NCBI GenBank assembly: GCA_949130485.1 | Contig: OX422188.1 | Span: forward strand, 7,689,443 to 7,753,442 | Reading direction: 5' to 3' | From: Agelas oroides | Lineage: Eukaryota > Porifera > Demospongiae > Agelasida > Agelasidae | Length of the DNA: 64,000 nt | Part shown: positions 1 to 9,921 of the stretch, piece by piece | Position numbering within the stretch: position 1 is the stretch's first letter | How the letters are laid out: the number at the start of each line of letters is the position of its first letter | Made by a program: the position numbers and the translations under genes | The notes under the pieces: generated by a model | Seen by the model: the letters and a program-made list of their open reading frames with translations, nothing else | Told to the model about the DNA's origin: nothing | The model's database searches: none

Positions 1-2165
1 AGATACTCCCTGAGGCCCAGGAAGGTTCCTGTCTCCGGTTCAACCCAGAACCAGACCAGTGATCCTCAGTCACACCCGCCTACCATCCAACTGTGTCCCT
101 CCTCCACTCATCCACACTCCTCTTCCACCCATTTATCTCCCTCCTCCACCCAACCACATCCCTCTTCTGCCTGTCTGCAGCCCTCCTCCACCCACGCACC
201 AAGTTTGCAGAGTGGTCCTATCAATACATCATCAACGACTCACTTCACTGCGCAATCACAAAACATGCCTTCTTTGTCAGCACCGTCTGTGTTTAGTTCT
301 GTACACCATACCCCTCCCCTCCCTCACATCCACACTGGCACAAGAAATCCAAGCAGCTCTGAAATATCGACACCAACAATGTCAGGCATAATGTTTGTTC
401 ACCCAACTGCGCCCCTACGTCCAACTGCACCCCTACGTCCAACTGCACCCCTGCATCCAACTGTTCCCCTGCATCCAACTGTTCCCCTGGGTCACCCTTC
501 CACCAGTTTAGCTGGTCCATCAGCTTCAGCACACATTGCAGGTACCCAGCCATGAACCCCCTCCCCCCCGCACTCTCCACCCTCTACACACACCGTACAC
601 ACACATGCCTTACTGTACACTCACACTCACATGGGTCAGCAAGTATCTTCCTCACACTCATGCACATCTTGTGTGGGGTCATGTAGGATATCCGACTCCC
701 TTGCATAAAGGAGGAGGACAAAACTTGCATTAATGGATAGCCTGGCCATTGCAATGCCATAGGCATTGGGTAGCTGGATTGTGGGGTTGAGTAAGGGTAA
801 AGAGCAGTGTTAGGCAGACAAGTCGTTGAGTTTTGTGGTCGTCTTTACGCAAGGGAGTCAGATATCTTACTTGTCTGTACTCACGCACACACACCTCTCA
901 TGCACTTGCTCAGGTACCCAGAGGTCTTATTTGGAGAACCTTGAGGGAATCATGATGGAACGCTACTGGAACAACCTTCGCTCACGGCTGGACCGTAGCA
1001 CCATGTTCATTGCCTCCCAGAGTGGCCGACATACTGATAGCCGACTGGCTGGCACCAGTGGTAGACCCACCTCACAACCGAGAAGTGCCACTCACAATCA
1101 GTTCCAGGTGTCAGAACCTTCAGAGAATCCACGCAGGACTTCTGTCATTACTACTGCGCCTCCGAGTACCCGGGAAGTTGTTACCAGCAACAGTAGCAGG
1201 CCCTCTATTAATTGGAGGTTTTTGCATGGAGTGCCCTCTCCCGGGACCTCCTCTGCTCCTATGGCAACAAGCAGTCAACAGCCTCACTCCAGGGTTCCCG
1301 AGCCTCCTTCCCTCTCATCCTTCTCCCGCATCAGAAGTGTCTTGAACACTGTACCAGATGACGAAGCTGGAGCACCTCTGACTAGAGCAATGGCAACAGG
1401 CGCTCAACAATCTCACTTCAGGGTCCTTGAGCCCATACCTGTTTCGCATGCCAGCAGTCTCTTCAACACTAGACGTGATGATGACATTGAAGCAGAAGCA
1501 TCCACGTCGAGGAGCTTCAGACCCTTCCACTCTCCTACCAGGCGTTCAGAATGGAGAATAAATGGTGTTGGTGTTGGTGATCAAAGGATGGATGGTGGTT
1601 TGGGTGGGTCTCAGCCGCATCCATTGGCTGGTTCTCAGGGTTCAGAGGTCGAGGTAATTGTGGTTGACAGTGACGACGATGATGACGAGGTAAGTTTGCA
1701 GCTTTGTCAGGGATAAACCTTAGCTGATGTTTTGGGGGTAATATTGACAACTGCTTACTGGAATGTCAACTACTGTGAATGACAAGGCCTGGGAATGAGG
1801 CTATATGTAGATAGTAAATGGCAGAGGGTATCTTGTAACGAACTCAAGATCTTTGGCTAAGTGCTCTAGTGAAAGATGGGCAGAGTTGCGGTTCTCCATA
1901 GGCAAAGTTGCTCCTCCCTTCACTGTCTCTAGGTCATAGCAACCCGGGCTTTCCAGTCCTCCATCCTGGTTGAACTGCACTGTCATCTGTGTGTGTGTAG
2001 AGCTTCTTTCACCATCAGTTCCCTTGTTTCCTGGCAATGTCAGCAAAACATGTTTTTTGCTTTATGTTGGTAACAGAGAACTCTCTTTCTGTTTCAGTTA
2101 GGTGTATATATACATGTATACGAAAATGCTATTTTAAAAGTTTTCTGTACATCTCTCACACACAT

Positions 2166-2198
<33 letters not shown>

Positions 2199-4418
2199 AA
2201 GGATTACGTCCTAATTGACAGCGTGGAGGATGGTGGTAGCTCAAGACAGAGACAGATCATGACCGATGAGGCACTTGCTCGAGAGCTTCAGCAGCAATTT
2301 GACCGAGAGGCCTTGGTGACCCATGTCCCCCCCTCCCCTCACATCTGGTCCGCCAGAGGAGTAAGTTGGAATTAGCTTCCTGTCCACCCCTTTCTCCCCT
2401 CTAATTTTCTCTTTCCCTCTCATACACATCATGTTGTGTGTGCGCACTGTGTACGTGCTCTTCACGTTTTCCCTGTTGTCATTAGGGAACCAGCTGTAAA
2501 TTTTACTGTCTATTCCTCTTTAGCCCTCTGGTCCTGTGGTACCCCCGGGTTTTCCTGTTGCTCCAACTGGTCTGACAGAGGAGGAGGATGAAGAGGATGA
2601 GGAGGAGGGGTATGTTAGCATCCAAAGACGCTAAGCTTAAGCTTCATAATGATAGTACTTCTGCTTCATTCACAACTGATGACCTCTTCATTCTACACAT
2701 GCACGTACTCACTCTACCACAGTACCCGTTTGATTCGTGACAACTTTCATGCCCTGGCTACACGTATCCAGAACTGGACGGCATCTGATGCAGCACGATT
2801 TCTTCGAGCGGCCACTCAGAGAAGGAGGCGGCGTCCTCGCAGCAGGCCAGAGTTTATGACAGCTGTCATGGACCTTCCCCCCGGCTTCCTCTATCGAACC
2901 ATCTCCTTCAGGGAGCCTACCAACAGCTATGAGGTATGTGTGTGTTAGTCAGTGCATGTACACTTATCTGAACTTCCCTTATCGAAAACTAAACGCTTGA
3001 TTTGTCAGACTCCCTTTGGCCCCAGATGAGTGACTTTGCTGTACCTTAATGTAAAGGAATTATACTGGGTAATTGTGCAGCTGCCCAAGTGCAATTTACA
3101 ACATGCAGCTTGTTTTTATTGCTCAAAGTTTGGCTCAGGACAAGTTCTTTCCGTTCCCTCTCTCTACTCAGGATCTTCTTGAGCTGGCAGAGAGACTAGG
3201 TCCTGCCAGATGCCAGGGACTCAGCAAACAGGGTAAGAATCAGACTACAATGGTCTTCTGCTTGAGGGGGTGACCAGGATTGCTAAGCTTTGATGTCACT
3301 GTGTTCTTTGTTTCTGGTTCCAGTGATCAACTCTCTTCCAGTGAGAGAGTTTAGTGCTACAAAGGGCTCACCAGGGAGCAGCAGCGAGGCTGCAAAGTAA
3401 GCCTGTGCATGTACATGGTACATGGTGTGTAAGTCCTGTCAAATCATCAAGTCATCCTTCTCCCACCCTCCTACTTCCTCCCTCCCAAACATTCCCCATC
3501 TCCCTTCCTACTTCACTCCCTGTTCAGATGTGTAGTGTGTATGTGTGATTTTGATGAGGCAGAGAAAGTGACAACTTTGCCGTGTGTCCATGAATTTCAC
3601 CAGAAGTGTATCAACTATTGGCTGAAGGTAAGCTAATGTCCATTACACATCCCACAATGTGGTTCAAGCAGCATGTATGGTTGAGACCCTCCCATCTCAA
3701 AAACTTAAGTCCCAGATTTAAATGTACTGTAAGCTCCCGAAATACGTCCCATTCAAGCAAATGCCCTCTCCCCTCTTTAACCCCCAATTTCTTGCATAGG
3801 TATATTTCCCTCGTGTATATGCTTTGTAGCGAGTGTCTTCTAGATCTGTGCATATTTTAGGCGAGCTTTCGTTTAACTCCATTGATCATTGAGTGTGTTT
3901 GTAAACATACCACAGCCTATTTCGCTGGCCATCGCTAACGTTTTTTGTTGTTCGCAGTGTGAGCTTACGCAGGGTCGTCTCCTGTCACCATTGACGATGC
4001 AAGTTCCTTCGACGCCTCTCGGCTTAGTAACACAAGCACCACTGATTTCCTGTAGTACATATTCAGTGAAGCTGCCATTCTTCCAGAAAGCTGCAGCAGT
4101 TGTGATTGTCAACCTCATGCGTAATATCACGAAGAACCGGGTGGGGTGGGTGCCGTATGCACAAGAATAACTGAATATTTGAGCAAATGCCCCCTCCCTA
4201 CTTTTGCCTCAAAAAAAGGAGGGGGGGGCATGTTTTCGGGAGCTTATGGTAATTCTTACATTTTATACACAGTATGTCCCTGTGACTACTTAAACCCTAA
4301 TTTTCCAGAGGGTCTAGCAACGAGACTATGGTTGAGAGATTCATGATCTTATCTTTTATCTTGGCTACCACAGGATCACAGAACGTGTCCGATTTGCCGT
4401 GTTGAAGTTCAAGTATAG
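1..4418 (+). CDS. RNF38: RNF38/RNF44-like RING-H2 E3 ubiquitin ligase, 5' end outside the window
   Basis: Exons read by phase: 1-541, 914-1689, 2202-2360, 2524-2609, 2723-2933, 3172-3232, 3324-3396, 3528-3627, 4374-4418, giving about 683 residues in frame from base 1. The C-terminus is a RING-H2 finger split by two introns: CVVC, then C-x-H-x2-H-x2-C (PCVHEFHQKC), then CPIC, with the stop nine residues after the last zinc ligand. Just upstream is DLLELAERLGPARCQGLSKQ, which resembles the conserved segment before the RING in RNF38/RNF44. The N-terminal half is Ser/Pro/Thr-rich and low-complexity with acidic patches (a run of Asp at the end of exon 2, Glu/Asp at exon 4), as is common in this family. 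The family transfers ubiquitin from E2 enzymes to substrates such as p53. Identity of the C-terminus is firm; RNF38 versus RNF44 cannot be decided, since the split may be vertebrate-specific. Confidence 0.88.
403..492 (+). repeat. Coding 18-bp tandem repeat in the RNF38-like gene
   Basis: Five imperfect 18-bp units (start ccaactgcgcccctacgt) encode six-residue repeats of the type PTAPLR / PTVPLH inside the first visible exon. The frame stays open. This is a Pro-rich disordered segment prone to length change. Confidence 0.85.
3728..4253. mobile_element. Inverted-repeat element (MITE-like) in the last intron of the RNF38-like gene
   Basis: The left end reads taagctcccgaaata and the right end is its inverse (tttcgggagctta). 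Next to each end is a further inverted match (gcaaatgccc... type). There is no transposase-like reading frame between them. It fills most of the 746-bp intron between the two RING exons. Similar strings (gaaaatacgcccac) recur at about 55.45-55.84 kb. Confidence 0.6.
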
Positions 4419-5088
4419 CAATGAGAACTGTGTATAATTTACGTCAAACTTATCTCTGTATTGCTCACTTTGTTAAATAGTTGTGTTTCTTCTGATGCTC
4501 ATCTTGTAGTTAACAACTGTTGTCATAATACATATTCACTTGTCAATCAGACTAAAAAAATGACAATACAATTGTTGGGTAAATCTGTCTCTTTGGCTTG
4601 TTAGTGGTAAGGTGGAAATACGCCATGGTAGCTGATAAAATCTCTCAAGAGAATTGATCAACTGCGGAAATGATTTGTGGATCTTGATGGACTTTATACA
4701 ACATTGGTTGGGGTTTTACATGTTGAGGGGAAGTCAGTACATTGATCACAGACATGCAGTAGTGATCTTATTATCGTGATGATCATGGGCACTCCTCAAG
4801 ACAGCTTTACCCTAACCCTAAGTTAAATTGGGCTCAAGAATGTTAAAGGTGAATATTTCAATTACCATGCAGTAACGTTCTTTCCATGCAAGAAAAGAGC
4901 AACATAGCTATATAGTACATAATTGCAGTATGCTTCATGCATCACTGTATCTTGTGATCTACAGTGCATGTATCGCGTACTATAATCATCTCATCAACAT
5001 GATCATAGACATATATGAAATGTAATGTCTATGGCACAATTGACATAGTAGTGCACATAATTATAAGGCAGCTCAAGAATGTTGAACA
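4419..5088. other. Intergenic region between convergent genes
   Basis: This lies between the stop of the RNF38-like gene (+) and the stop of a TRAF-like gene (-). It is AT-rich, and I see no coding frame of note, RNA gene or clear repeat. It should contain both 3' UTRs and poly(A) sites. Confidence 0.6.
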
Positions 5089-6078
5089 CTACAACTCCTC
5101 CTTGTAAGAAACTGCTGGATACAGTTTTATGTAGAGTAGAATAAACAGAAATATCGTGATAACCAGCAAACAGCCACCACCACAAAAAATCAAAAACCTT
5201 AGTTCATTTATTCTCTCCTCCATTCTTGCATTAGTTTTATCTAATCTTGCATCAGTTTCATCCATTCTTACTTTGATTTGCTCCACTGTTGCATTAATCT
5301 TCCTTACTCTTGCATCCAGTTCCCAATGCAGTCTCTTTGTATCCCTCTCATATGTCACCATCTTTGCGGACATCTCACTGATGTGTTGTTTGCTGCACTT
5401 GATTAAATGATCGTCAAGGTCTTTACGCAGAATAGCAGTATTACAACCAACATAAGAGGAATATGGGCATGTCACTATTTCCAGAGGACAGTCATTCTTA
5501 TGGGACTCTAAATCAGCTCGTTTCACAACTGCAGGGCAACCTTTAGGACATCGCAGAGGGTACTTGGAACACTTTGCATAATGTTGGGTAGTAACATCTT
5601 TATACTTTCCTCTAGTGCCACAATGCTCACACTGATAGGTACGAAATGGGCACTCTTTCTCCATGTGTTGCTGAACATCCTTTCGCCTCTCTGAAATCCC
5701 ACATTTGTTTGAGCAAGCAACTTTTACATAACCACACCCCCTTTCTAAATGAAGGTGTTCCTTCAAGTTTCTCAGTTCTCCCCTCCACCGACAACCATCT
5801 TCACTGTGAATGCACAGTACATGCAGCGAGTTAACCTTCCGTTCCACATTCTTGTCCAGGATGTGGCGGTATGAATGCTTACGGCACTGCGGACAGGTGA
5901 CATTTCTCCGACTCCAGTGCTCAAGACAGCTACTGCAAAAGTGCTTGCCACAGCACTCAGTGAGGTGAGGTTCTCTAAGGACTTTGTGGCAAATGCTACA
6001 CATGAACTCGTTCACTGCTTCACCAACAAAGTGATAATCGAAACCTCCATACACATTATCTCGCCCTGATGCAGACAT
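5089..6078 (-). CDS. Tail-anchored RING / TRAF-zinc-finger protein without a MATH domain (329 aa)
   Basis: Single-exon frame. RING finger at residues 27-65 (CSIC ... CCGKHFCSSC ... CPQC). TRAF-type zinc fingers at about 85-230, with the repeated C/H spacing of TRAF proteins, including CPKGCPAVVKRADL. Short coiled coil at 233-293 (SEMSAKMVTYERD..., DETDARLDKTNARM). Strongly hydrophobic helix at about 295-318, then an 11-residue polar tail ending KEEL. Typical TRAFs carry a MATH (TRAF-C) domain at this C-terminus; here a transmembrane segment replaces it and there is no signal peptide, so the expected topology is tail-anchored with the RING in the cytosol. The nearest relative is the 590-residue gene at 9922-11694. 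A RING E3 role is inferred; receptor partners are unknown. Confidence 0.85.
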   Translation of the reverse strand: MSASGRDNVYGGFDYHFVGEAVNEFMCSICHKVLREPHLTECCGKHFCSSCLEHWSRRNVTCPQCRKHSYRHILDKNVERKVNSLHVLCIHSEDGCRWRGELRNLKEHLHLERGCGYVKVACSNKCGISERRKDVQQHMEKECPFRTYQCEHCGTRGKYKDVTTQHYAKCSKYPLRCPKGCPAVVKRADLESHKNDCPLEIVTCPYSSYVGCNTAILRKDLDDHLIKCSKQHISEMSAKMVTYERDTKRLHWELDARVRKINATVEQIKVRMDETDARLDKTNARMEERINELRFLIFCGGGCLLVITIFLFILLYIKLYPAVSYKEEL

Positions 6079-6508
6079 GCCGACTGAGCTACAGGACAGC
6101 TGCAGCTAGTATAGAACTTATGGCAGTCGACACTCTCTCCTTGATCCTGTACAGCAGCTACCCGGCACAGGAAACCAGGCTATCTTGGTGACAGCTACCT
6201 AACAGGCTAACTGCAAGTGTAGTTGGACATCGAATACGCGAAATTTATATCACTGACGTCACTACGAAATAATAACCGTTTATGGCCCGGTACATGACAC
6301 TGCAGAGTTCACTATGTACCAGACATGACGTCGCTACTGAATGAAACACACATCTCACCAGTACCACAGCTAGTCCCGCAGACCAGACTCTCACGGGAGA
6401 AGAGGTATTCAAAGTTCAAAGGTCATTATTATAATTTGCAAGAGACCAGAGCCAGCATCAATGAATGTCATTATTGCCTATGTACATAATTTGCTACTGT
6501 TAGGCCAA

Positions 6509-6830
6509 AGAGAATTTTCCTTTCTTGTCCAGGATACATATGGTGGAAGTCTGCTCAGTTGGCTGATGGCAAGACATCTGGTAGGCTTAGATTGCACGTC
6601 TTGGCCCAGTGTTCAAGACAGCTGCTACAGTAGTGCTGGCCATAGCAGACAGTAAGATGGAGCTCTCTGAAAACTTCAGTGCAAACTGTAGCTGGTCAAA
6701 CCCTTTATACTGTATGGTGGGTTTGACCACAAATTTACAGGCTGGCTACCACTTTGCTGCCCACTACATGCATCCAATCTAGCCGTGATGTCACTCACAG
6801 GGACAAGAGACTCATTAGAAAACTAAACTA
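6509..6830 (-). pseudogene. Decayed TRAF-like 5' fragment (RING region)
   Basis: Read on the minus strand, this matches the 5' end and RING exon of the intact gene at 9922-11694. It has the 5' UTR-like string gagactcattagaaaac, the cytosolic start region and the CSSCLEHW-type RING core, but with stops and frameshifts. It is nearly identical to 9208-9655, so one of the two is a recent copy. It lies downstream, in transcription sense, of a fragment carrying the opposite end of such a gene, so the two are not one simple broken gene. Confidence 0.75.
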
Positions 6831-6850
6831 GAGACTAAAAGATCAGGACT

Positions 6851-7260
6851 TTAAAAATTAACCTCCTCCACCTTTTCATTTATCCTTGCTTTTGTTTTCT
6901 TTACTCTGGCACTGACCCTCACCAGTTCCTGTTGTAGTGTATTCATATCTCTCTCATATTCCACCAGCTTTGTGGACATCTCACTGATGTGTTGGTTACC
7001 ATATCTTGTTAAATGATCATCAAGATCTTTCCGCATGCAGAATGGCAGCATCACAACCAATGCAAGAAGAATATGGGCACACTACTTCTTCTAGGGGACA
7101 GTCATTCTTATGGGCCTTCAAATCACACCTTTTTACAACTGCAGAGCAATCTTTAGGACATGGTAGAGGGTACGTACTTGAAACACTTTGCATAATGTTG
7201 ATTTCTAATGTCTTTATACTTCCCCCCAATGCCACAATGCTCACACTGATATGTATGTAA
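6851..7260 (-). pseudogene. Decayed TRAF-like 3' fragment (zinc fingers and coiled coil)
   Basis: Two overlapping broken frames encode a TRAF zinc-finger stretch (CPKDCSAVVKRCDLKAHKND, CPYSSCIGCDAAIL) followed, after a frameshift near 7020-7060, by RKDLDDHL and a coiled-coil module beginning SEMSTKLVEYERDM. The piece ends with a stop before any transmembrane segment. It closely resembles residues 177-285 of the intact gene at 5089-6078. It has no RING of its own and is a relic of a third tail-anchored-type TRAF. Confidence 0.8.
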
Positions 7261-7477
7261 TGGGCACCATGTGTTGTTGCTTGCTATCGCTCATGCAATT
7301 ACTTTGCCTGTTACTTGTGCAATCGAATCCATGTGATCCTATATTATTGCATGTGGTAGTAACATAAGACAAAAACTTGCTTATAAGGTGCTAATATGTA
7401 GTGGCAGTTACTAATAATAGCTGGCAAATGAGTTAGGGTTATAATTATTATTATAATATAGCCTAATCAACTAAGTC

Positions 7478-9025
7478 CTATTGGTCAGGCCAACTGGCTT
7501 GAACGACAATTGAGTCATTTGCTACCAGTGTCCCATAGTCTGTGTAGGTGTCTATTTTAACTATGTGAGCTGTTTCTTCTGAAGTCGAATGATGTGGTTC
7601 AAAATTTTCTTGTTTAAACTGTCTCCTTAATGGTTGTCCTTGACTCGAGTATTCCACAAAAACATTCGATTGTCGTGTGCATGGCTGTGTCAGTTGCGTG
7701 GATGAACAATATGACAGTTGCCTGTGTGACTGATATGACTGTTGTGTGTATGTCACCAGGTCCTGGTCTAGCACTTGCAATTTTAAGGCTTGAAAATGGT
7801 GTGGCAGCTGATAAACATCTCCTTTTATGAGTACAAGTGAAATTTCTTTTTGCCACACATTCACTTTCAGACACATCTCAAAGTCATCAGCACAGTAAAA
7901 TGGTGGACTGCACCAGACCCCTCCATGTTGCCATGTTGTAAAATTAGTCATACGAAAGGCTACAGAATCACCTCTCTCCATGATTTTAGGTGGTTGCATC
8001 AGTTGTGTTTTTATGCACTCAATGGCTGCATTCTGTGAGGCATTTATTGAATCTTGTCTACGTGAGAAAATTGTTAAACCTTGTTGAATGTTTGTTGAAG
8101 CTTGCATCTGTAAGAGGTGTATCAAATGCTGTGTGTGAGCCTGTGCCTCTTTGGTACTTATGTAATCAATTTCAGAGCGTATGCTCTGCATACTAGTCAC
8201 AAGCGACTGCTGACGTGATTGAAGTGAGCAAACCTTTTTCTTTAGCTCAGTGAAAGCTTTCATCATGTCTACAAGATGTTGCTGTGAATTTTCAGCCATG
8301 TGACTAGCTAGCTCACTTCGAACAAGCTTGGCCTTACATCCAGCTTCATGAAGTGGGCACATAACAGGCTCCTGAGAGCATGTCAGCTTGTGGGCCGGCA
8401 CTTCTTTTCGTTTGATGGGTTCTGCACCACACTTGTTAGGACAGTCAACTGGGTAGTCAGTACACTGATCATAGTGGTTTGTAGTGATCTCCTTATATGT
8501 ACCTTCATAATCACAGTACTGACATTGGTATTTTCGCATGGAGCACTCCTCAAGATGCTTTTTCAAATCTTTGCGTAGGATTTGTACACCGCAATAATTG
8601 TTTGTGCATTCAACAGAGACGTATTTGCATGCAATTGTCTTGTTCCCCGAAAGGTGGTTCCCTAGTTCGCCCAGCTTAACAACTGCCTTGCATCCTTCCT
8701 TGTGGTTAGAACAGTGGATTTTGAGTTCGTTAATCTCACGTTTAAGTGGCCAGTAGATGATGTGTGTGAAATTTTCCTGCCGGCACTGAGGGCATTGATA
8801 TTTACGTTGTTGTGCAAACCACGTCTGCAGGCAAGATGCACAGTAGTTTTGGCCACAGCAGTCAGTTAGCTGAGGTTCTTGAAGAACTTTCATGCAAATG
8901 TTGCAGAGATACTTCTCAGGTACTTCTTCAACAAACTTGTAGTCATAGCCTCCGCCACTTTGTCTTGCCACTGACTGAAAGTTAGTCCTATTAAGCCTGG
9001 CAGCCATTATGAAACTAGCAAGCAA
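7478..9025 (-). CDS. TRAF-like protein: RING, TRAF zinc fingers, coiled coil, divergent MATH (515 aa)
   Basis: Single exon. RING at residues 41-81 (CNIC ... CCGQNYCASC ... CPQC). TRAF-type zinc fingers at about 100-245. Coiled coil at about 250-345. MATH/TRAF-C-like domain at about 355-511, recognisable by FRMTNFTTWQ, the WCSPPFYCADDFEMCL block (compare SP-FYT..GY-MCL of TRAFs) and a final IDTYTDYGTLVANDSIVVQA strand. The usual middle section with its PWPF motif is degenerate, and a Gln/Ser-rich insert of about 55 residues (420-475) interrupts it. The start could be Met1 (9025) or Met7 (9007). TRAFs couple TNF/IL-1/TLR-type receptors to K63 ubiquitin signalling. The closest full-length neighbour is the gene at 27264-30490. 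Whether this MATH still binds receptor peptides is uncertain. Confidence 0.87.
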   Translation of the reverse strand: MLASFIMAARLNRTNFQSVARQSGGGYDYKFVEEVPEKYLCNICMKVLQEPQLTDCCGQNYCASCLQTWFAQQRKYQCPQCRQENFTHIIYWPLKREINELKIHCSNHKEGCKAVVKLGELGNHLSGNKTIACKYVSVECTNNYCGVQILRKDLKKHLEECSMRKYQCQYCDYEGTYKEITTNHYDQCTDYPVDCPNKCGAEPIKRKEVPAHKLTCSQEPVMCPLHEAGCKAKLVRSELASHMAENSQQHLVDMMKAFTELKKKVCSLQSRQQSLVTSMQSIRSEIDYISTKEAQAHTQHLIHLLQMQASTNIQQGLTIFSRRQDSINASQNAAIECIKTQLMQPPKIMERGDSVAFRMTNFTTWQHGGVWCSPPFYCADDFEMCLKVNVWQKEISLVLIKGDVYQLPHHFQALKLQVLDQDLVTYTQQSYQSHRQLSYCSSTQLTQPCTRQSNVFVEYSSQGQPLRRQFKQENFEPHHSTSEETAHIVKIDTYTDYGTLVANDSIVVQASWPDQ

Positions 9026-9083
9026 TAGCTAGTCTTACTATCTTTATTGGATTTGCCACTGTTTTTAAATCTGCTACACGTAG

Positions 9084-9655
9084 CTATATTTTACCATCCC
9101 CTTTTGCAGGGCTCAAGAATGCTATGAATAATCCCTCTTCAAAGCAGTAGGAATTGCCATGCATAGTCACACCCCCTTTGTGAATGAACAATACAGTACT
9201 TGCAGTGAATTTTCCTTTTCTTGTCCAGGATACATATGGTGGAAGTCTGCTCAGTTGGCTGACAGCAAGACATCTGGTAGGCTTAGATTGCACGTCTTGG
9301 CCCAGTGTTCAAGACAGCTGCTACCGTAGTGCTGGCCATAGCAGACAGTAAGATGGAGCTCTCTGAAAACTTCAATGCAAACAGTAGCTGGTCAAACCCT
9401 TTATACTGTATGGTGGGTTTGACCACAAATTTACAGGCTGGCTACCACTTTGCTGCCCACTACATGCATCCAATCTAGCCGTGATGTCACTCACTAGCCT
9501 TGTTCCCAGGCCTTCCCCGCCTCCAGTTTTTGGTCACTTGCATGCAGTATGTTTTTGCATACTGCAAGCAATCAAAAACTGGAGGCGGGGAAGGCCTGAG
9601 AGTGAGGCTAGTCACTCACAGTGACAGGAGACTCATTAGAAAACTAAACCAAGCT
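9084..9655 (-). pseudogene. Decayed TRAF-like 5' fragment with a later element insertion
   Basis: This is a second copy of the RING-end relic seen at 6509-6830, with near-identical sequence over about 280 bp. It extends further into the zinc-finger start (about 9130-9205). The frame is broken. A 116-bp inverted-repeat element (9495-9610) has inserted into it; the other copy keeps the uninterrupted site. Confidence 0.75.
9495..9610. mobile_element. TAGCC-family inverted-repeat element with a 9-bp target duplication
   Basis: The ends are tagccttgttcccaggcc and its inverse. The arms also carry ttccccgcctccagttttt and its inverse, so the whole 116 bp folds into a hairpin. It is flanked by the perfect direct repeat gtcactcac (9486-9494 and 9611-9619). 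The paralogous relic near 6785-6800 has a single gtcactcac and no element, an empty site. There is no coding capacity. Confidence 0.9.
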
Positions 9656-9921
9656 TTTGACTCTTGATTTGAAAAGTGGGACCACTCTCAGTAAAAGCCA
9701 AGAGAGTTTGTTTGTTTTTTACAGTAGGGCCACATTGCACAGTTCACTGAAGGAACCTGCATAGTGCATGTGCACTCCACCATGGACCCAACACTTGTCT
9801 GTACATGTAGATGGATTCAAAAAAAAAAAATTCCTGTAACAACTTAACTTTGGAAATATAACAATGACATGATCCACTTTCAAATATTAATGCAGCTAAA
9901 TACTCGATACTGTCATTGCAG

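Noticed and set aside
3889..4170. 93-codon frame in the last RNF38-like intron
   Set aside because: It lies within an inverted-repeat element, between two exons whose splice phases join without it.
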